This document shows, piece after piece, positions 20,640 to 32,760 of a DNA stretch of 48,854 nucleotides (position 1 is the first letter of the stretch; every line of letters starts with the position of its first letter). The notes beneath the pieces were generated by a model. It saw nothing but the letters and a program-made list of their open reading frames with translations. It was not told the DNA's origin and ran no database searches. The position numbers and the translations under genes were made by a program. The DNA is from Bimuria novae-zelandiae CBS 107.79 (taxonomy: Eukaryota; Ascomycota; Dothideomycetes; Pleosporales; Didymosphaeriaceae): NCBI GenBank assembly GCA_010015655.1, contig ML976666.1, positions 63,009 through 111,862 on the forward strand, given 5' to 3'.

Positions 20640-23600
20640 ATAGGAGTAGTGGCTTACTAATCGCGCTAAATAGTAAAGTACAACACGAGGGTAACTAACA
20701 ACGGATTAAAGCCCTAGTGGACTGTAGAGCTAAAGCGAATTTTATTAGTAGTAATTTAATAAAGCGATTAGGGGTTGCGGTGATAATAATAAATAGTAAA
20801 CGCTACGTGGCGCTAAACGGACAAGACTTAGGCGTTCTAGGCTAGGCGAAGCTCCCTTACACTATTATAGATAGTCGCGGTAAAACCGAGAGCGGTAGTT
20901 GCCTATTTATAGTTAGTAACATTAGTGGATTCGACATGGTCCTAGGAATGCCCTAGCTAGTAGAATGGAACCCCATCGTAAACTTCTATAATAAGACCAT
21001 CCGCTTCGCCCATGGGAAGCGCAAATAGACTAAGATCTTTACTAAATTAGTAGAAGAGTTCGCCGGCACGACTAAAGACATAGTAAATAACTATTTTATT
21101 ATGTATGCCACCCTGAAGGATATATTAGGAGGCCCACCTGGGACGCTACCTAAAGAATACCAGGGATAGTAGGAGGAAGCCTTTTCCGAAGAAGCCGCAA
21201 GCATCCTTACCAACCATGGCCCCTACAAGATGAAGATCGATATTAAGGAAGGCAAGGAAGTGCCTTTTAGACCACTCTATAGTTTATTAGAGTTAGAGTT
21301 GGCAGTTCTGCGCGACTATATCTAGAAGAACCTTAAATAGGGCTTTATTTAACTGTCGCGATTAAGCGCCAGGGCACTAATCCTTTTTACAAAGAAAAAG
21401 AATAGATGCCTCCGCCTCTACGTTAACTACAAGGGACTAAATATAGTTATAATAAAGAACTAATACCTACTTCCCTTAATACAGGAATCCCTTGACTAAC
21501 TAGGGGATGCCTAGATCTATACTAAACTAGACCTAAGGGACGCCTACTACCGCGTCTAAATTAGGGCAGGAGATAAATAGAAGACGGCCTTCTAAATAAG
21601 GTATAGATAGTATAAATATATAGTAATGCCTTTTAGCTTGATAAACGCGCCTGCGACCTTCTAAAGCTATATTAATAACACACTATTAGACCTTCTCGAC
21701 ATCTACTATATTGTGTACCTCGACGATATCCTTATCTACTCTAAGACAAAGGAGGAACATATCTAGCACGTTTAGATAGTGCTAGAACGCCTTGTTAAAC
21801 GCTAGCTATACGCTAAACTGTCTAAATGCGAATTCCACACACGCAAGGTGGGATACCTAGGCTTTATAGTATCCCTAGATAGCGTAGAAATAGAGGAGGA
21901 CCGCGTCGCCTCTATAAAAGATTAGCCTAAACTAAACTTAGTCCGAGTAGTTAGGATCTTCCTTAGCTTTGTTAACTACTATTAAAGGTTTATAGAAGGA
22001 TTCTCTTAAGTGGCGGCACCCCTTCACGCCTTAATAAGAAGGCTAGAGGGAGCCACTAAGGGCGGATAGCGATAGAGACTTAAGGAATTAGTTATAATAA
22101 GCCTACTAAAGCAGGCTAAGGCCTCCTTTTACTAGCTAAAAGAGAGCTTTATGCGAGGGCCCTTGCTAGCCTACTTTAACCTTAGAAGACTCTTAAGAGT
22201 AGAAACTAACGCTTTAGGTTTCGCGATCTTAGGTATCTTAAGCTAACTATAACTAGACAAATATAGGAAGCTATAATAGCACCTAGTTACTTTTTATTCG
22301 CGCAAGATAAACCAGGCAGAATAAAACTACGATACGTATAATAGGGAGTTACTAGTAATTGTTAAAGCTTTTAAGCATTAGCAATACTACCTAGAGGGTG
22401 TTAGTAAGAAGGTTAAGCTTCTAACTAACTATGCCAACCTGTAAGGGTTTATATCTATAAAAGTCCTAACTAAATAATAGGCAAGGTGGGCCGAATAGCT
22501 TGCGACGTTTAATTTTAAAATTAAATACTATCTAGGAAGGACGAATCCCGCTAATAGACTATTATAAAGACCTAACTACGAGTTAGAGGAGGAAATAAGC
22601 TTAGGCGGGATAGGTAGTTCCTAGTAGAGACTCCTTAAGGCCCTATAGCACAAGTTATAGCTAAAAGGCGACGCTTTAGACGAAGTAGGCGTGGCAGGCA
22701 GCCCACAGCTATTAAAGCAGGCAGGAAGCCCTAGACTAGTGGTAGTAATAAGGGTTACTAGACCTAAAACATTAGTAACTAAGGAGGCAATAGTAAACGA
22801 TTTAGCAAGCGCTTACCCTATAGTAGAGCTATTAAAGAGAAACAGCTAGGGGGACGAAACTATAGAACGAATCCTCTAGTACCTTTAAGGGCCAAAGATG
22901 GCAAAGCCGGAATGGCTAAAGCGCTGGATAATTAGACTAGCCAACCTATTACGGTACGAGAATAGGCTATACGTGCCACCTCTGGCAAGGGTACACGTCC
23001 TTTAATAATGCTATAATAACTCCCTCGCGGGCTATTTTAGCTTTGCTAGGACCTTAGAGCTAGTGCTATAAGAGTTCTAGTAGCCTAGTGTCTAATAATA
23101 CGTAAAAAACTATATCTAGACCTGTTAAGCGTGCTCTAAGGTAAAACCTATCTAACACGCAACGCACGGCCAACTTAATAGCCTACTAGTCCTAAGGGGT
23201 ATCTAGGAGGATATTACTATAGACATGGTAATAGATCTACCTAAGAGTAAATCTAGAGCCTATTATTATAATAGTATCCTAGTAATTATTAACTAGTTTT
23301 TTAAGATGGCACACTATATCCCCACGCGAAAGGACCTAAAGGTAGTAGAGCTAGCTAAGGTCTTTAGAAGAGAGGTTCTGCGCCTATATAGCCTTTCGAA
23401 GTTAATAGTTATAGATAAAGGTAGCCTATTTATATTAGCTTATTAGAGCACCTTTACTTAATATTTAAGAACTAAGTAACTCCTCTCTACTGCCTTTTAC
23501 CCGCAGACAGACGGACAGACAGAATAATAGAACTAAACGCTTAAATAGTACCTTTAAGTGTTCTATAACTACGAATAATCTAATTAGGCAGACCTTTTAT

Positions 23601-24675
23601 CTAAAGTAGAATATTCGTACAACAATAGCATCTATAGCTCTACAGGAGTATCGCCATTTATTACAGTGTATGGCCTAAATCTACTAATAGTAGGCCTGCC
23701 CCGAGAAGTATAGCTGCGCGGGTTAGTACCTATGGCAAGGGCCAGAGCGGTAGTTCTAGCCCAGACTAGGGCCTGGATAACCCAAGCGATCCTCAGGGCA
23801 CAGGCGTACCAGGCGACGTGGTATAACAGGAAGCATAAGGCCCAAACCTTCATAGTAGGGGACATGGTATACCTCAACGCCCGCAACATACGGTTAACTA
23901 GGCCTAAGAAGAAACTTAACTACAAGTCCTAGGGTCCCTATAGGGTAAAACGGCGGATTAGTTAATAGGCATATAAGCTAGAGCTGCTAAAGGACTTTAA
24001 CATTTACCTAGTGTTCCATGTATCTCTCCTAAACCAGGTAGCCCTAAAAGGACTGCTATAACGGGAGTAAAGCCTGCCTAAGGTTATTATACCACAAGCA
24101 GGGGAGGATATATACCTAATTAAAAGAATTAGATCTAGGGTACTCCAGGACGGAGAATAGCTGTATAAAGTTAAGTAGAAAGGATACGATAGCGATAAGA
24201 ACCAGTAGTTATCTGCAGAGGAGATCTCTAAAGGGGCGATAAAGTAGTTCCTAAAGGGCTTAGACAAAGAGACTAAAGGTCGCCCTAAACAAGAGCCCAA
24301 GAGGCGGGGTCGCCCCCCTAGAGAAGGAGGAAGACAGCACTCGATAGTAATTAGTAATAGATTACCCTAGAGAGTACACTTTATAGGCTGCGAAATACTA
24401 GAATAAACAGGGCAGAGGATTCTTAAATAGACTAAAGACTAGAACAAGCTATCTAGGCCCATTCACGCCTCTCGGGGCCTAACAGAGGCTCACAAGCCTA
24501 TTTGGACCGTACCCAACGCGATCATAGCCAACCAAAACCTAACTAAAACTGCCTAAGGGTATAGAACGTAAATAAAATCTGGACACTATTAATAGGGGCA
24601 GGAATCCCTAAATCGTACTAAATAACCCTCTTAATTAGTTAGGCGCTTAGACTCGTAGGCTTACTAAAAAGTCTC
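20640..24675 (+). pseudogene. pol of Gypsy D: protease, RT, RNase H, integrase, chromodomain, AT-hook
   Basis: One continuous frame without frameshift but with dozens of TAG/TAA codons. Order: protease near 20717 (VDCRA for the DSGA type); reverse transcriptase with intact IVYLDDILIYSK at 21710-21745; RNase H (FAILGILS, YSRKINQAE near 22300); integrase zinc-finger region near 23010-23160 and core (IDMVIDLP near 23222, IDKGSLF near 23412); integrase C-terminus (VGDMVYL); chromodomain near 24130-24230 (LYKVK-KGYDSDKNQ-L); and an AT-hook-like KRRGRPPREGG near 24300. Chromodomain Gypsy elements (chromoviruses) use the chromodomain to target integration to heterochromatin. The catalytic RT motif survived RIP but the gene is dead. 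Confidence 0.9.
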
Positions 24676-25668
24676 TTAACCGCCCTTACTCTTAATCTTC
24701 TTCTTTACTTCCTCCGCAAGGAAGTCCAGCGTAGCTAAGATACTAGCCTTAAACGCTAACTACCCTAAATTAGCATTAATAGCCTGGGATTAGGGTTAAG
24801 GACCTTTACTAACTTAAAAGCAACCTTCTTGCGCCTAGGGGTAAGAGCACTAATAGTAACTAGAGAAGTTAGACTACCCCCCTTTATAGTAGAAGCTTTC
24901 CTCTTCTGCTTCTCCTTAATAGAGAGGCCCACCACCGGAATAATCTCCTCAGGAGGCCAGGTGTTATAACCTAAGTAGTAGGGGGTTAACGGGTTTCTAT
25001 AGAATTTGGATCCGGTGGCCCTATGCAACTTAGTCTAGATAACCCTTAACTATACTAGATAATACTTATATAATAATATTACTCTATTTCGTCTCTAGTA
25101 CCTGCGCGGTGGCCTTTACTAATGCCTTATCTAATCTAGAGAGGTCGATCTTGTCGCATATATACGCATTAATTTGGCTTAAGCGTAGCATAAGGGTAAT
25201 TAGGGCACTTAACACGTTCTCTAAGTTATCTTTAGGTATCTGCTACTAATTAGCCTCAAAACCCCTACATAATCCTTAAAGCGCTGACTTACCTGCTAAT
25301 AATCCCTACCACTGTCGTAGCAGGTATTATAGCGGCAGATTAAATCGTAGTCCTTTAAATCTATTAGGCTAAGATTAATATACACTGCCCTAGACTAGAC
25401 ACGACGCATCTCCTTAACCTAAAACTAGTAGAGCTTTATCTTCTTATAATTAGACTACTTAAGGCTGTCTAGGATAATAGGAAGGCAGGTATAGTATAGG
25501 TTAATAGTACTAACCACGCTCGCACGCGCCTTATTAACTAGGGCTTTAAAAATAGCGTTTGCGGTACTTATAGTACTAAATAGCGTAGGTATGTCTAGAC
25601 AAAGTCCGAAGGTTGCTAAAGAGGGCGGTGGAGAAGTAATAAGTATAGGGACGACTCGATAGGCCTGC

Positions 25669-25883
25669 TGTCGCGGTAAGCAGAGTGCTGAGCGGACAGT
25701 ACGCAGTGGAAAAGATTGTAGGATTGAACTGAGGTTGTACTATCTAGGAGCTACTGAAGATATAGGTGCGCGGGCACAAACAACGCTAGTCCCAGATAGG
25801 CATAGTACTCTCAACAGAGTGAGTAGCAATCATGCGAGGGTAGGAGTATCCATCTCAGAGGGTAAGAGCCATAAACCGTGACA
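25669..25883 (-). repeat. Left LTR (3' LTR) of Copia E
   Basis: 215 bp from tgtcgcggt to accgtgaca; followed inwards by the polypurine tract at 25884-25899. Confidence 0.95.
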
Positions 25884-25938
25884 CACCCCCCAGCTGGCGT
25901 GGACGCCCAGGCAGGGAGTCAATGACAGCTGATCAGCA

Positions 25939-28900
25939 TCAGTGTATGTAGATACCATCAAGATCGTCGCCATCGGTTTGACGCAGGCCCTTCAGGCGCT
26001 CGGTAATATCAACAAGGCCAATTTGGCGGACGAAGTCTGCAAACTTCTGCTCAGGTAGAATCTTTGTAAGTCCGTCGGCAGGCATATGATCGGTGGGGAC
26101 CCATTTGACGTTGATACGTGAGGCGGTGACCTCCTGTCGAATCCAGAGCTGGTGGATGTCGACGTGCTTGACTTTTATATGAAGCTTGTCTTGCTGTTTG
26201 GTAACAATACCAACGGTTTGCTGATTATCACACCAAATAGTAGGTGTACAGTCGAGAGTGAGGTCAATACTAGAGAAAAATCGCATCTATTCTTCCATTT
26301 GGGAACCAGCAAGTGATAGAGCTAGTAATTCTAATTCTGTAGTTGATTTTGTGACTGTGCGTTGTACTGTTAACTTCCAATCAATCATTAGTCCTCCGAA
26401 CTTAAAAGCATAGCCTTGAGAGCTTCAGCGAGTTTCAGGCTCGTCAGCGTATGAGGCGTCAGAGGATCCAAAGAAGAGAGGATCGCGGTATGTTAGGTCG
26501 TCAGATAGATACTCAGCCATGTCCTGCGCGCTAGCAGAGGCTTCAAGTGCGAGAGCCTTCGTGCTGAGCAGGTAGCGCCAGGTCTTCCGGATTTTCGAGA
26601 TGTGTGACTGTCCTGGGTTGGTAAGGTGACAAGCAAAGACGACGTGCGTTCGGGCGACGTCAGGTCTACCCCAAACAGCGATGTATGCGAGAGAGCTAAC
26701 TAGTTGCTGATAGAGCTTCGTTCGGGATGAATTAGGCTCCTTAGTAGACTATAGTAGCCAGTTCTTTGCTAGTGGAATGTTTAGAGCCTTGCCTACAGCT
26801 TCGATGCTAAATCGAGCGCACACCTTGTCGATGAACGCGTCCTGAACTAGCCACATCTTGTGCAGAGCTCGATCGCGTATAATGCGGATTCCGAGAAACT
26901 AGGTAAGGTCTCCTATAGCTTTAATGTTGTATAGGTCTACTAGATCCTTCTTAAAAGACCTGTGGTGATAGGCATTAGACTGATAATATGCCATGACAAT
27001 GTCGTCAACATAGACAAATAGGATGAGCCAGCGGCTCGTGTACAAGTAAGGAAAGCCTTCGACTGGCTTTAGGCCCAGCTTGACAAGTTGTCAACGTAAT
27101 TCGTTGTACTATAGAACAGGTGACTCCTTTAGGCCGTACAGGGCGCGGAGTACCAGCATGATCTCGTCTTTAGTGTGGCGGAACGCCTTAGGTGTTTCAG
27201 CGTACAGTTTTCGATCGATCTCAGTGTTTAGGAAGGCAGTAGGGACGTCGTACTGCTTTAGCTCTAGACCAAAGTAATTGGCAATTGCAATAAGAGCGCG
27301 AAAGTTGCGAATTGCGAGTGTAGCAGCGTATATGTCATTAAGTGGAGCTTGAAGATCTCCTCGAACAACGAGTCGAGCTTTAAACCGTGAGAGGTATCCT
27401 TCTTCGTCGATCTTGTATGCGAATATCCATATCAACGGTAGCACCTTAGCGTCTATAGTGGCCTTTGTTTTTGTAGTCTTCCTAAAGACTCCTTTGGCGC
27501 GTAGAGCTTGCCACTTAATCTCTATAGCGCGTTGAAATTGATTGCTAAATGTGTGTGTTTTAAGCTGCTTTATTGCCTTCGGTAGAGGTGGCAGCTGCGA
27601 TTGATGGATTCTCGGTATCTTATCTGTAGTAGGTATGGAGCGAATCTCGGTTGAAAATGCATGGAGATAGTTGATAAGAGATATAGCTCCTAGTGCTGTA
27701 GCGTATGTGTGAATTGCAAAGTTGTTTAGATCTTTCTGCTTTCGATTGCGTTTGCCAGAGATAATTAAGCTTGTGTTATTTGGGTCTAGATTAACGTCTC
27801 GTGGAGCTCTCTCGCCGCGTTGGCGATAGCCCTTAGGTACTTCATCACTCTCAGGAGTGTGAGTGTGATCGCTTGTGACAGTAGACATTGTAGGTCTAGG
27901 AGTAGGCAGCTGTTGCTGTTGCTGTGTTGATTCGAATGCGTCGTCCATCTGTTCACCCCCCACCTGGGAGCCTGCAGCTCTCGAAGCTGAGGTCGTAGGT
28001 GTCTCTGCTGGGCGGCGACGTTGACGAGTAGTTAACAGATCTTTGATACCAATATCATCATGTTGATATTCTTCTGGGTATTCGAGTAGTTTGATCACCT
28101 CTTCGAGCACTGTTCCTGACGCATACCCATCCATCCCATCAAAGAAGAGTGTAGGCTCGAATACGACGTCGCGGGTGACGATAACAGTGTCTTTTGTAGG
28201 CAGCCAGATGCGAAAGATATTGGTGCCTTGATAGCCAACGAGGTGGCCAATCAGAGTGCGCGATTCAAGCTTGTTAGTAGCTCTTAGATCGCGATTGTAG
28301 ATGTAGGCGCGACAGCCGATAGGCCTTATATGAGCTACGAGTGGTTTTCGTCCCCATACGACCTCGTACGGTGTCTTCCATCCTAGTGCTTCAGTAGGTG
28401 TGCGATTGAGTATGTATGCGGCGGTGCGATACAGCTCATGTGATAGGTTCTTGGGCAGATTGGCGTGTATACGCATGGCGCGAGCTCGCTATGTGAGTAC
28501 TCCGCCAGCGCGTTCGATAAGTCCATTTGGCTCCTTTGTTCCAGCTGGTGCTGGCTCGTACAGCATACCCAGTTCTTCTGTTGTGCTAATAAGGTCGTTT
28601 CCAAATCCTTTCTCGTTGTCGCATCAAATGGCGACTGCATCAGCGTTGTACACGCGCTGGATCTTGCGGATCAAAGACATAAACCAACGTGTAAGAGTTA
28701 ACTTATCCTTTCGCTTGATTGTGGCGATTTCATGCCACTTTGAGTACTCGTCCATAGAGTGTAGGGCGTACTTGCTGCCGTCAATGCATTCCTCTCCCAC
28801 AGGGATGATATAGATGAGATCTATCGCAATTCGATAGAAAGGTCGTTGTGCACGGCTCTCAGCCGGGCGTCTCGAGATAATATGAGTCATTCGAGCTTTA

Positions 28901-30188
28901 ATGCATGTTTGACAGAGACAGTCTATGTGTTCTCCAGTTAGTTGAACGCCAGTGACGTTTGGCTCTAGCTGTTCGACTGCTTTGCGACCCGGGTGGCCCC
29001 AGATCTGATGTGCAGCGCGTCTGTCGACGACAGTGTTGGGCTTTGGTGCGTACGAAGGGCGATAGGATGCCCCAAACGTACTCAGTGATGAGTGTAGAAG
29101 TGATAACGGCGGTCGGCGTGATGGCTCAGCATCGATTAGCCAGTGTCCTCCATTATACTCAAGTTGTGCGATGACGTAGGACGGTTGATGCATGTACAGG
29201 ACATCGCGGCCAGAGTCAAAGTGGATTGACTCTGTACGACAGCGAGCGAGTCCCAATACGCTTGTAAGAAAGCCTTCGACGTACGCGACGTGCGTCAGCT
29301 CTAGCGTCTGTAGCCCATATTGTGTACGAGCGACGAGTTCCATCGTGCCCCAAGCCGTGATGAGGATATGGCTATTGCCAGCATGCAGGTAACGACGTTG
29401 CGGATTGTCGTTTATCTTCTTCCAGCCATGCCATGATTCTGTATTAATAACGTGGGTGTTCGACCCTGGATCAACGATCCATCGATTAAGGAGCTCAGTC
29501 TTGTCCGTGTCATCTCCAACCATCACTGTGAGCTCTCCTTCAGGCTCAGTATTGGTGTCTATCGTGATCATGTTCGAGTCGTTGTTCAATTGTTCCTCGA
29601 GAGATTCGATTTCGAGAGAATCAGGTTGGTTGAAACTCATATGTAATGGACTAACAACTGCCACAAATGTATTGCTATCCTCAGCAGGAGGTTGGCCGTT
29701 ATCAATTCGCAACGATGTAGTGTTTTGTAGTTGTCAGGCTACCTATTTTGCTAGAGCAGTCTCTATGCGCTTGTTAATCTTAGGATCCTTTTATGCTTCC
29801 TTAACCTTCTGTATCTCCTCAGCAGTAGGCTGATAGTCCTTCGGACGTCGTGGGTTTCGTGGGTTGAGGATGAAGCAGTCAGTATACCAGTGCTTCTTCC
29901 CGCAGATGCAGTTTCTGTATGGCTTGTTTCGATCATGATTGTTGCTATCGCGGTTGTCCTTTGCAGGTTGTGAATCAGCTTGTTTTGTGATTCCAAGCTC
30001 AGCAGCGGAGACTGCCAGGCCAGTAGAGTGTGGCTTTGTACGGCGTAGATAGGTAGTCATCTCGGCGACGTATGTCTCTAGAGATGAGATCTCGGCGGTA
30101 GTGCCTCGCGCTTCATGCTTGAAGATCTCGCGCAGGCAGGAAGTGGCGTACTCTTGATCGAGTGCCTTGCAGGCAATGAGGAAGTCCT
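25939..30188 (-). pseudogene. gag-pol polyprotein of Copia E, one frame with about 11 stops
   Basis: A single minus-strand frame runs from the assembly gap to a stop at 25939 with no frameshift. Gag ends in a zinc knuckle of form C-x-C-x3-H-x4-C near 29900. Protease has WIVDPGSNTHV; GAG-pre-integrase has H-x3-GHPG and CLCQTC; the integrase acidic triad is visible (AIDLI, CDNEKG, PNGLIERAGG). Reverse transcriptase has SRFKARLVVRGD, DVPTAFLN and intact LFVYVDDIV near 27010; RNase H follows (SSDASYAD). Stops: three at 29713-29790, TGA 28624-28626, TAG 28489-28491, TAG 27109-27111 with TGA six codons on, two TAG near 26900 and 26750, TGA near 26428, TAG 26287-26289. TAG fits CpA to TpA; three TGA fit CGA to TGA. 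The catalytic residues are otherwise preserved. Confidence 0.9.
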
Positions 30189-30943
30189 NNNNNNNNNNNN
30201 NNNNNNNNNNNNNNNNNNNNNNNNNNNNNNNNNNNNNNNNNNNNNNNNNNNNNNNNNNNNNNNNNNNNNNNNNNNNNNNNNNNNNNNNNNNNNNNNNNNN
30301 NNNNNNNNNNNNNNNNNNNNNNNNNNNNNNNNNNNNNNNNNNNNNNNNNNNNNNNNNNNNNNNNNNNNNNNNNNNNNNNNNNNNNNNNNNNNNNNNNNNN
30401 NNNNNNNNNNNNNNNNNNNNNNNNNNNNNNNNNNNNNNNNNNNNNNNNNNNNNNNNNNNNNNNNNNNNNNNNNNNNNNNNNNNNNNNNNNNNNNNNNNNN
30501 NNNNNNNNNNNNNNNNNNNNNNNNNNNNNNNNNNNNNNNNNNNNNNNNNNNNNNNNNNNNNNNNNNNNNNNNNNNNNNNNNNNNNNNNNNNNNNNNNNNN
30601 NNNNNNNNNNNNNNNNNNNNNNNNNNNNNNNNNNNNNNNNNNNNNNNNNNNNNNNNNNNNNNNNNNNNNNNNNNNNNNNNNNNNNNNNNNNNNNNNNNNN
30701 NNNNNNNNNNNNNNNNNNNNNNNNNNNNNNNNNNNNNNNNNNNNNNNNNNNNNNNNNNNNNNNNNNNNNNNNNNNNNNNNNNNNNNNNNNNNNNNNNNNN
30801 NNNNNNNNNNNNNNNNNNNNNNNNNNNNNNNNNNNNNNNNNNNNNNNNNNNNNNNNNNNNNNNNNNNNNNNNNNNNNNNNNNNNNNNNNNNNNNNNNNNN
30901 NNNNNNNNNNNNNNNNNNNNNNNNNNNNNNNNNNNNNNNNNNN
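30189..30943. other. Assembly gap, 755 N
   Basis: It covers the 5' part of Copia E gag, the leader, the primer-binding site and the first 18 bp of the right LTR. A repeat-rich boundary of this sort is where short-read assemblies break. Confidence 1.
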
Positions 30944-31422
30944 GCTGAGCGGACAGTACGCAGTGGAAAAGATTGTAGGATTGAACTGAGGTTGTACTAT
31001 CTAGGAGCTACTGAAGATATAGGTGCGCGGGCACAAACAACGCTAGTCCCAGATAGGCATAGTACTCTCAACAGAGTGAGTAGCAATCATGCGAGGGTAG
31101 GAGTATCCATCTCAGAGGGTAAGAGCCATAAACCGTGACACCTGCACTAGGTTAGTCTACCTTCACAACCCCAAATTTGGAGCGGCTAGGTACCGAAATA
31201 GGGGGCATCTGGGGTCAGGCACCCTAGACTGCCATAGATCGGCCAGGTCGTACTTACGGGTTAGGGAGCCTCCGGGATAAGGTAAGCCGCCGAGTGAAGA
31301 GTAAAAATAAGGGTTTTAGGCCTTAGTGTAAGCCTAAGATTTAGCTTACGTTATTAGCTTACGTAATACGCAAGGCCTAATTAGGCTAGTTATTACGTGC
31401 TTATTCTCGCGGTCGAGACCCT

Positions 31423-31438
31423 TAAAGAAAAGAGCCTT
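31423..31438 (+). other. Polypurine tract of Gypsy D
   Basis: taaagaaaagagccttt-type purine run ending directly at the 3' LTR on the plus strand, which confirms that gag-pol orientation is plus. Confidence 0.6.
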
Positions 31439-31611
31439 TGTCACGAGTCGTAGGTCGAGGGCCCTCGACGGCCCTAGTCCGCTCTAGACCGGCGCTATCT
31501 GGGCCTTCCGCCTATCTACTTCCCTCGCCGCAGCCCTTCTCTTCCCTCTCTAAGGGATCGCCTTAGTACTGTGGATAGACTGAGTCGCCCGTAGTCAGGG
31601 CGCTTTTTACA
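31439..31611 (+). repeat. 3' LTR of Gypsy D
   Basis: 173 bp; six differences from the 5' LTR. The 5' copy has TA where this one has TG at several sites (actatag against actgtgg), so the 5' copy is the more mutated at those sites. Confidence 0.95.
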
Positions 31612-31616
31612 TGCGC

Positions 31617-32760
31617 CTCTATTATAGAATATAGTATTTTTAAAAAAAAAAATAAAGATAAGTATTAAAATTTATAGTAAAATATATTTCAAAAGCCTTC
31701 TCTAAACTTATAATTACTAGATTAAATACTATAACTAAGATATTACCTAGGAAGTTAATGCGTGTAGAGCTCTTTTTAGTAACTATTATACTACCTTGTT
31801 TCTACTTTTTAGTAAGTAACTTAGTATACTCTAGCTACGTAAAGTGCGCTAGAATTATTTTATTGGTTTTTATAAAGAGGAAAATAGGCTATTTAAGGCA
31901 TAAGCTAGTTGTGACGGTTAAGAATATTCTACTCTAGCGGGAGTAGAAGGTTAGCCTTTTGCTCCGCGACACTAGTAACGGCAGTTTATAAGCTCTTATA
32001 TAAGTCTAGATAGTAATAGTAATATTCTTCATTATATAAGTAACCTTTGAACTAACTTTTATAAAACAATTATAGCGCTCCTTTAGCTTTATTATTTAAT
32101 AATAGGGAGCTCTAGCGACTTAGCATTATAAAAATTACTAATTTAGATAATAGCCCTATAGCGCGTAAATTTAGATAAAAAGAACAGTTTCATACTGTTT
32201 ATATTAACGTAAGCTCTAGATCTTATAAAATAGAGGGCCTCTCTATATCTACCTGCTAATTATAAGCCTACTTTAGTGCTACCTTTTGCGTAATAGTAGT
32301 TAAAAAGTCTAGTATAGCAATTTCTCTTGAATTTCTAAGGTCTTGTATTACTCTTCGAGCATATGAAGTGTTTTCTAATATTTATACTACTACTTAAGAT
32401 TTATTATACTTTATTAAACTTGCTTAAGTAGTACATGATAATTAGAGTAAATTTAGTTAAGTATAATAACGCTAGATAAGGCGAGCTCCCCCTTTAAGCA
32501 TTTAATAATTATTTATAGGGAAGAATTCTCTTAACTACTAATACTTATTATAGCAGGTTTTTAGGATCCTAGATTCAACGGAACGACATCAGGCACTTTT
32601 TAATAAAAGGTGGCGCTATTACTCCACTAAGGATTATGTAACGTCCCACGATATCCTACACGCTAAGATTATAAGATATTAGGATTATGTAACTATTTTA
32701 TTAAATCCTATATATATTACGTTTAGCATAGCATGGGACTATAGGATATTATAGAATTAG
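31617..32760. other. AT-rich degraded DNA right of Gypsy D
   Basis: It joins 18945 once Gypsy D is removed. Contains an A-run at about 31632 and two copies of gattatgtaac (about 32633 and 32691) around an indistinct inverted structure, possibly a small degraded insertion. No domain recognised. Confidence 0.4.

Larger units (their letters stand above)
25669..31140 (-). mobile_element. Copia E: youngest Ty1/copia retrotransposon in the window
   Basis: LTRs 25669-25883 and about 30926-31140 (215 bp; the first 18 bp of the right copy fall in the assembly gap), flanked by the target duplication CCTGC (25664-25668, 31141-31145). The visible 197 bp of the two LTRs are identical, so insertion is recent. 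It lies in Gypsy D at the first acceptor of the antisense frame. Coding strand is minus. Confidence 0.95.
25084..31208 (-). pseudogene. Antisense, apparently spliced reading frame in Gypsy D (split by Copia E)
   Basis: On the strand opposite to gag-pol, a short exon (31194-31208, ATG CCC CCT ATT TCG) is followed by GTACCT and, after removal of Copia E, a GACTAAC branch site and TGCAG acceptor (52-bp intron). Exon 2 (25293-25664, 124 codons) and a second intron (25240-25292, GTAAGT donor, TAGCAG acceptor, 53 bp) lead in phase to exon 3 (25084-25239). The only stops inside are five TAG in exon 2, the expected RIP product of TGG or CAG. A further open stretch continues at 24766-25026 in another frame. 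About 180 residues, no domain recognised. The frame is convergent with pol. Exon structure is inferred from splice consensus and phase. Confidence 0.45.
18951..31611 (+). mobile_element. Gypsy D: chromodomain Ty3/gypsy retrotransposon, split by Copia E
   Basis: Two 173-bp LTRs (18951-19123, 31439-31611) run TG to CA and are flanked by the target duplication TGCGC (18946-18950, 31612-31616). Removing nested Copia E and its duplicated CCTGC leaves about 7.2 kb. Gag and pol are on the plus strand in two frames. A further frame lies on the minus strand between pol and the 3' LTR. The LTRs differ at six visible positions, five of them transitions. All frames carry many TAG stops. Confidence 0.95.

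Noticed and set aside
23632..24300. Minus-strand frames at 23632-23889 and 24004-24300 in Gypsy D
   Set aside because: They are antisense shadows of the integrase C-terminus and chromodomain of pol, unlike the separate antisense frame beyond pol.
28400..29833. Several plus-strand frames over Copia E
   Set aside because: Shadows of the minus-strand polyprotein, which shows recognisable protease, integrase and GAG-pre-integrase motifs.
30115..31138. Long plus-strand frames across the N run
   Set aside because: Open only because the 755 N cannot contain a stop.
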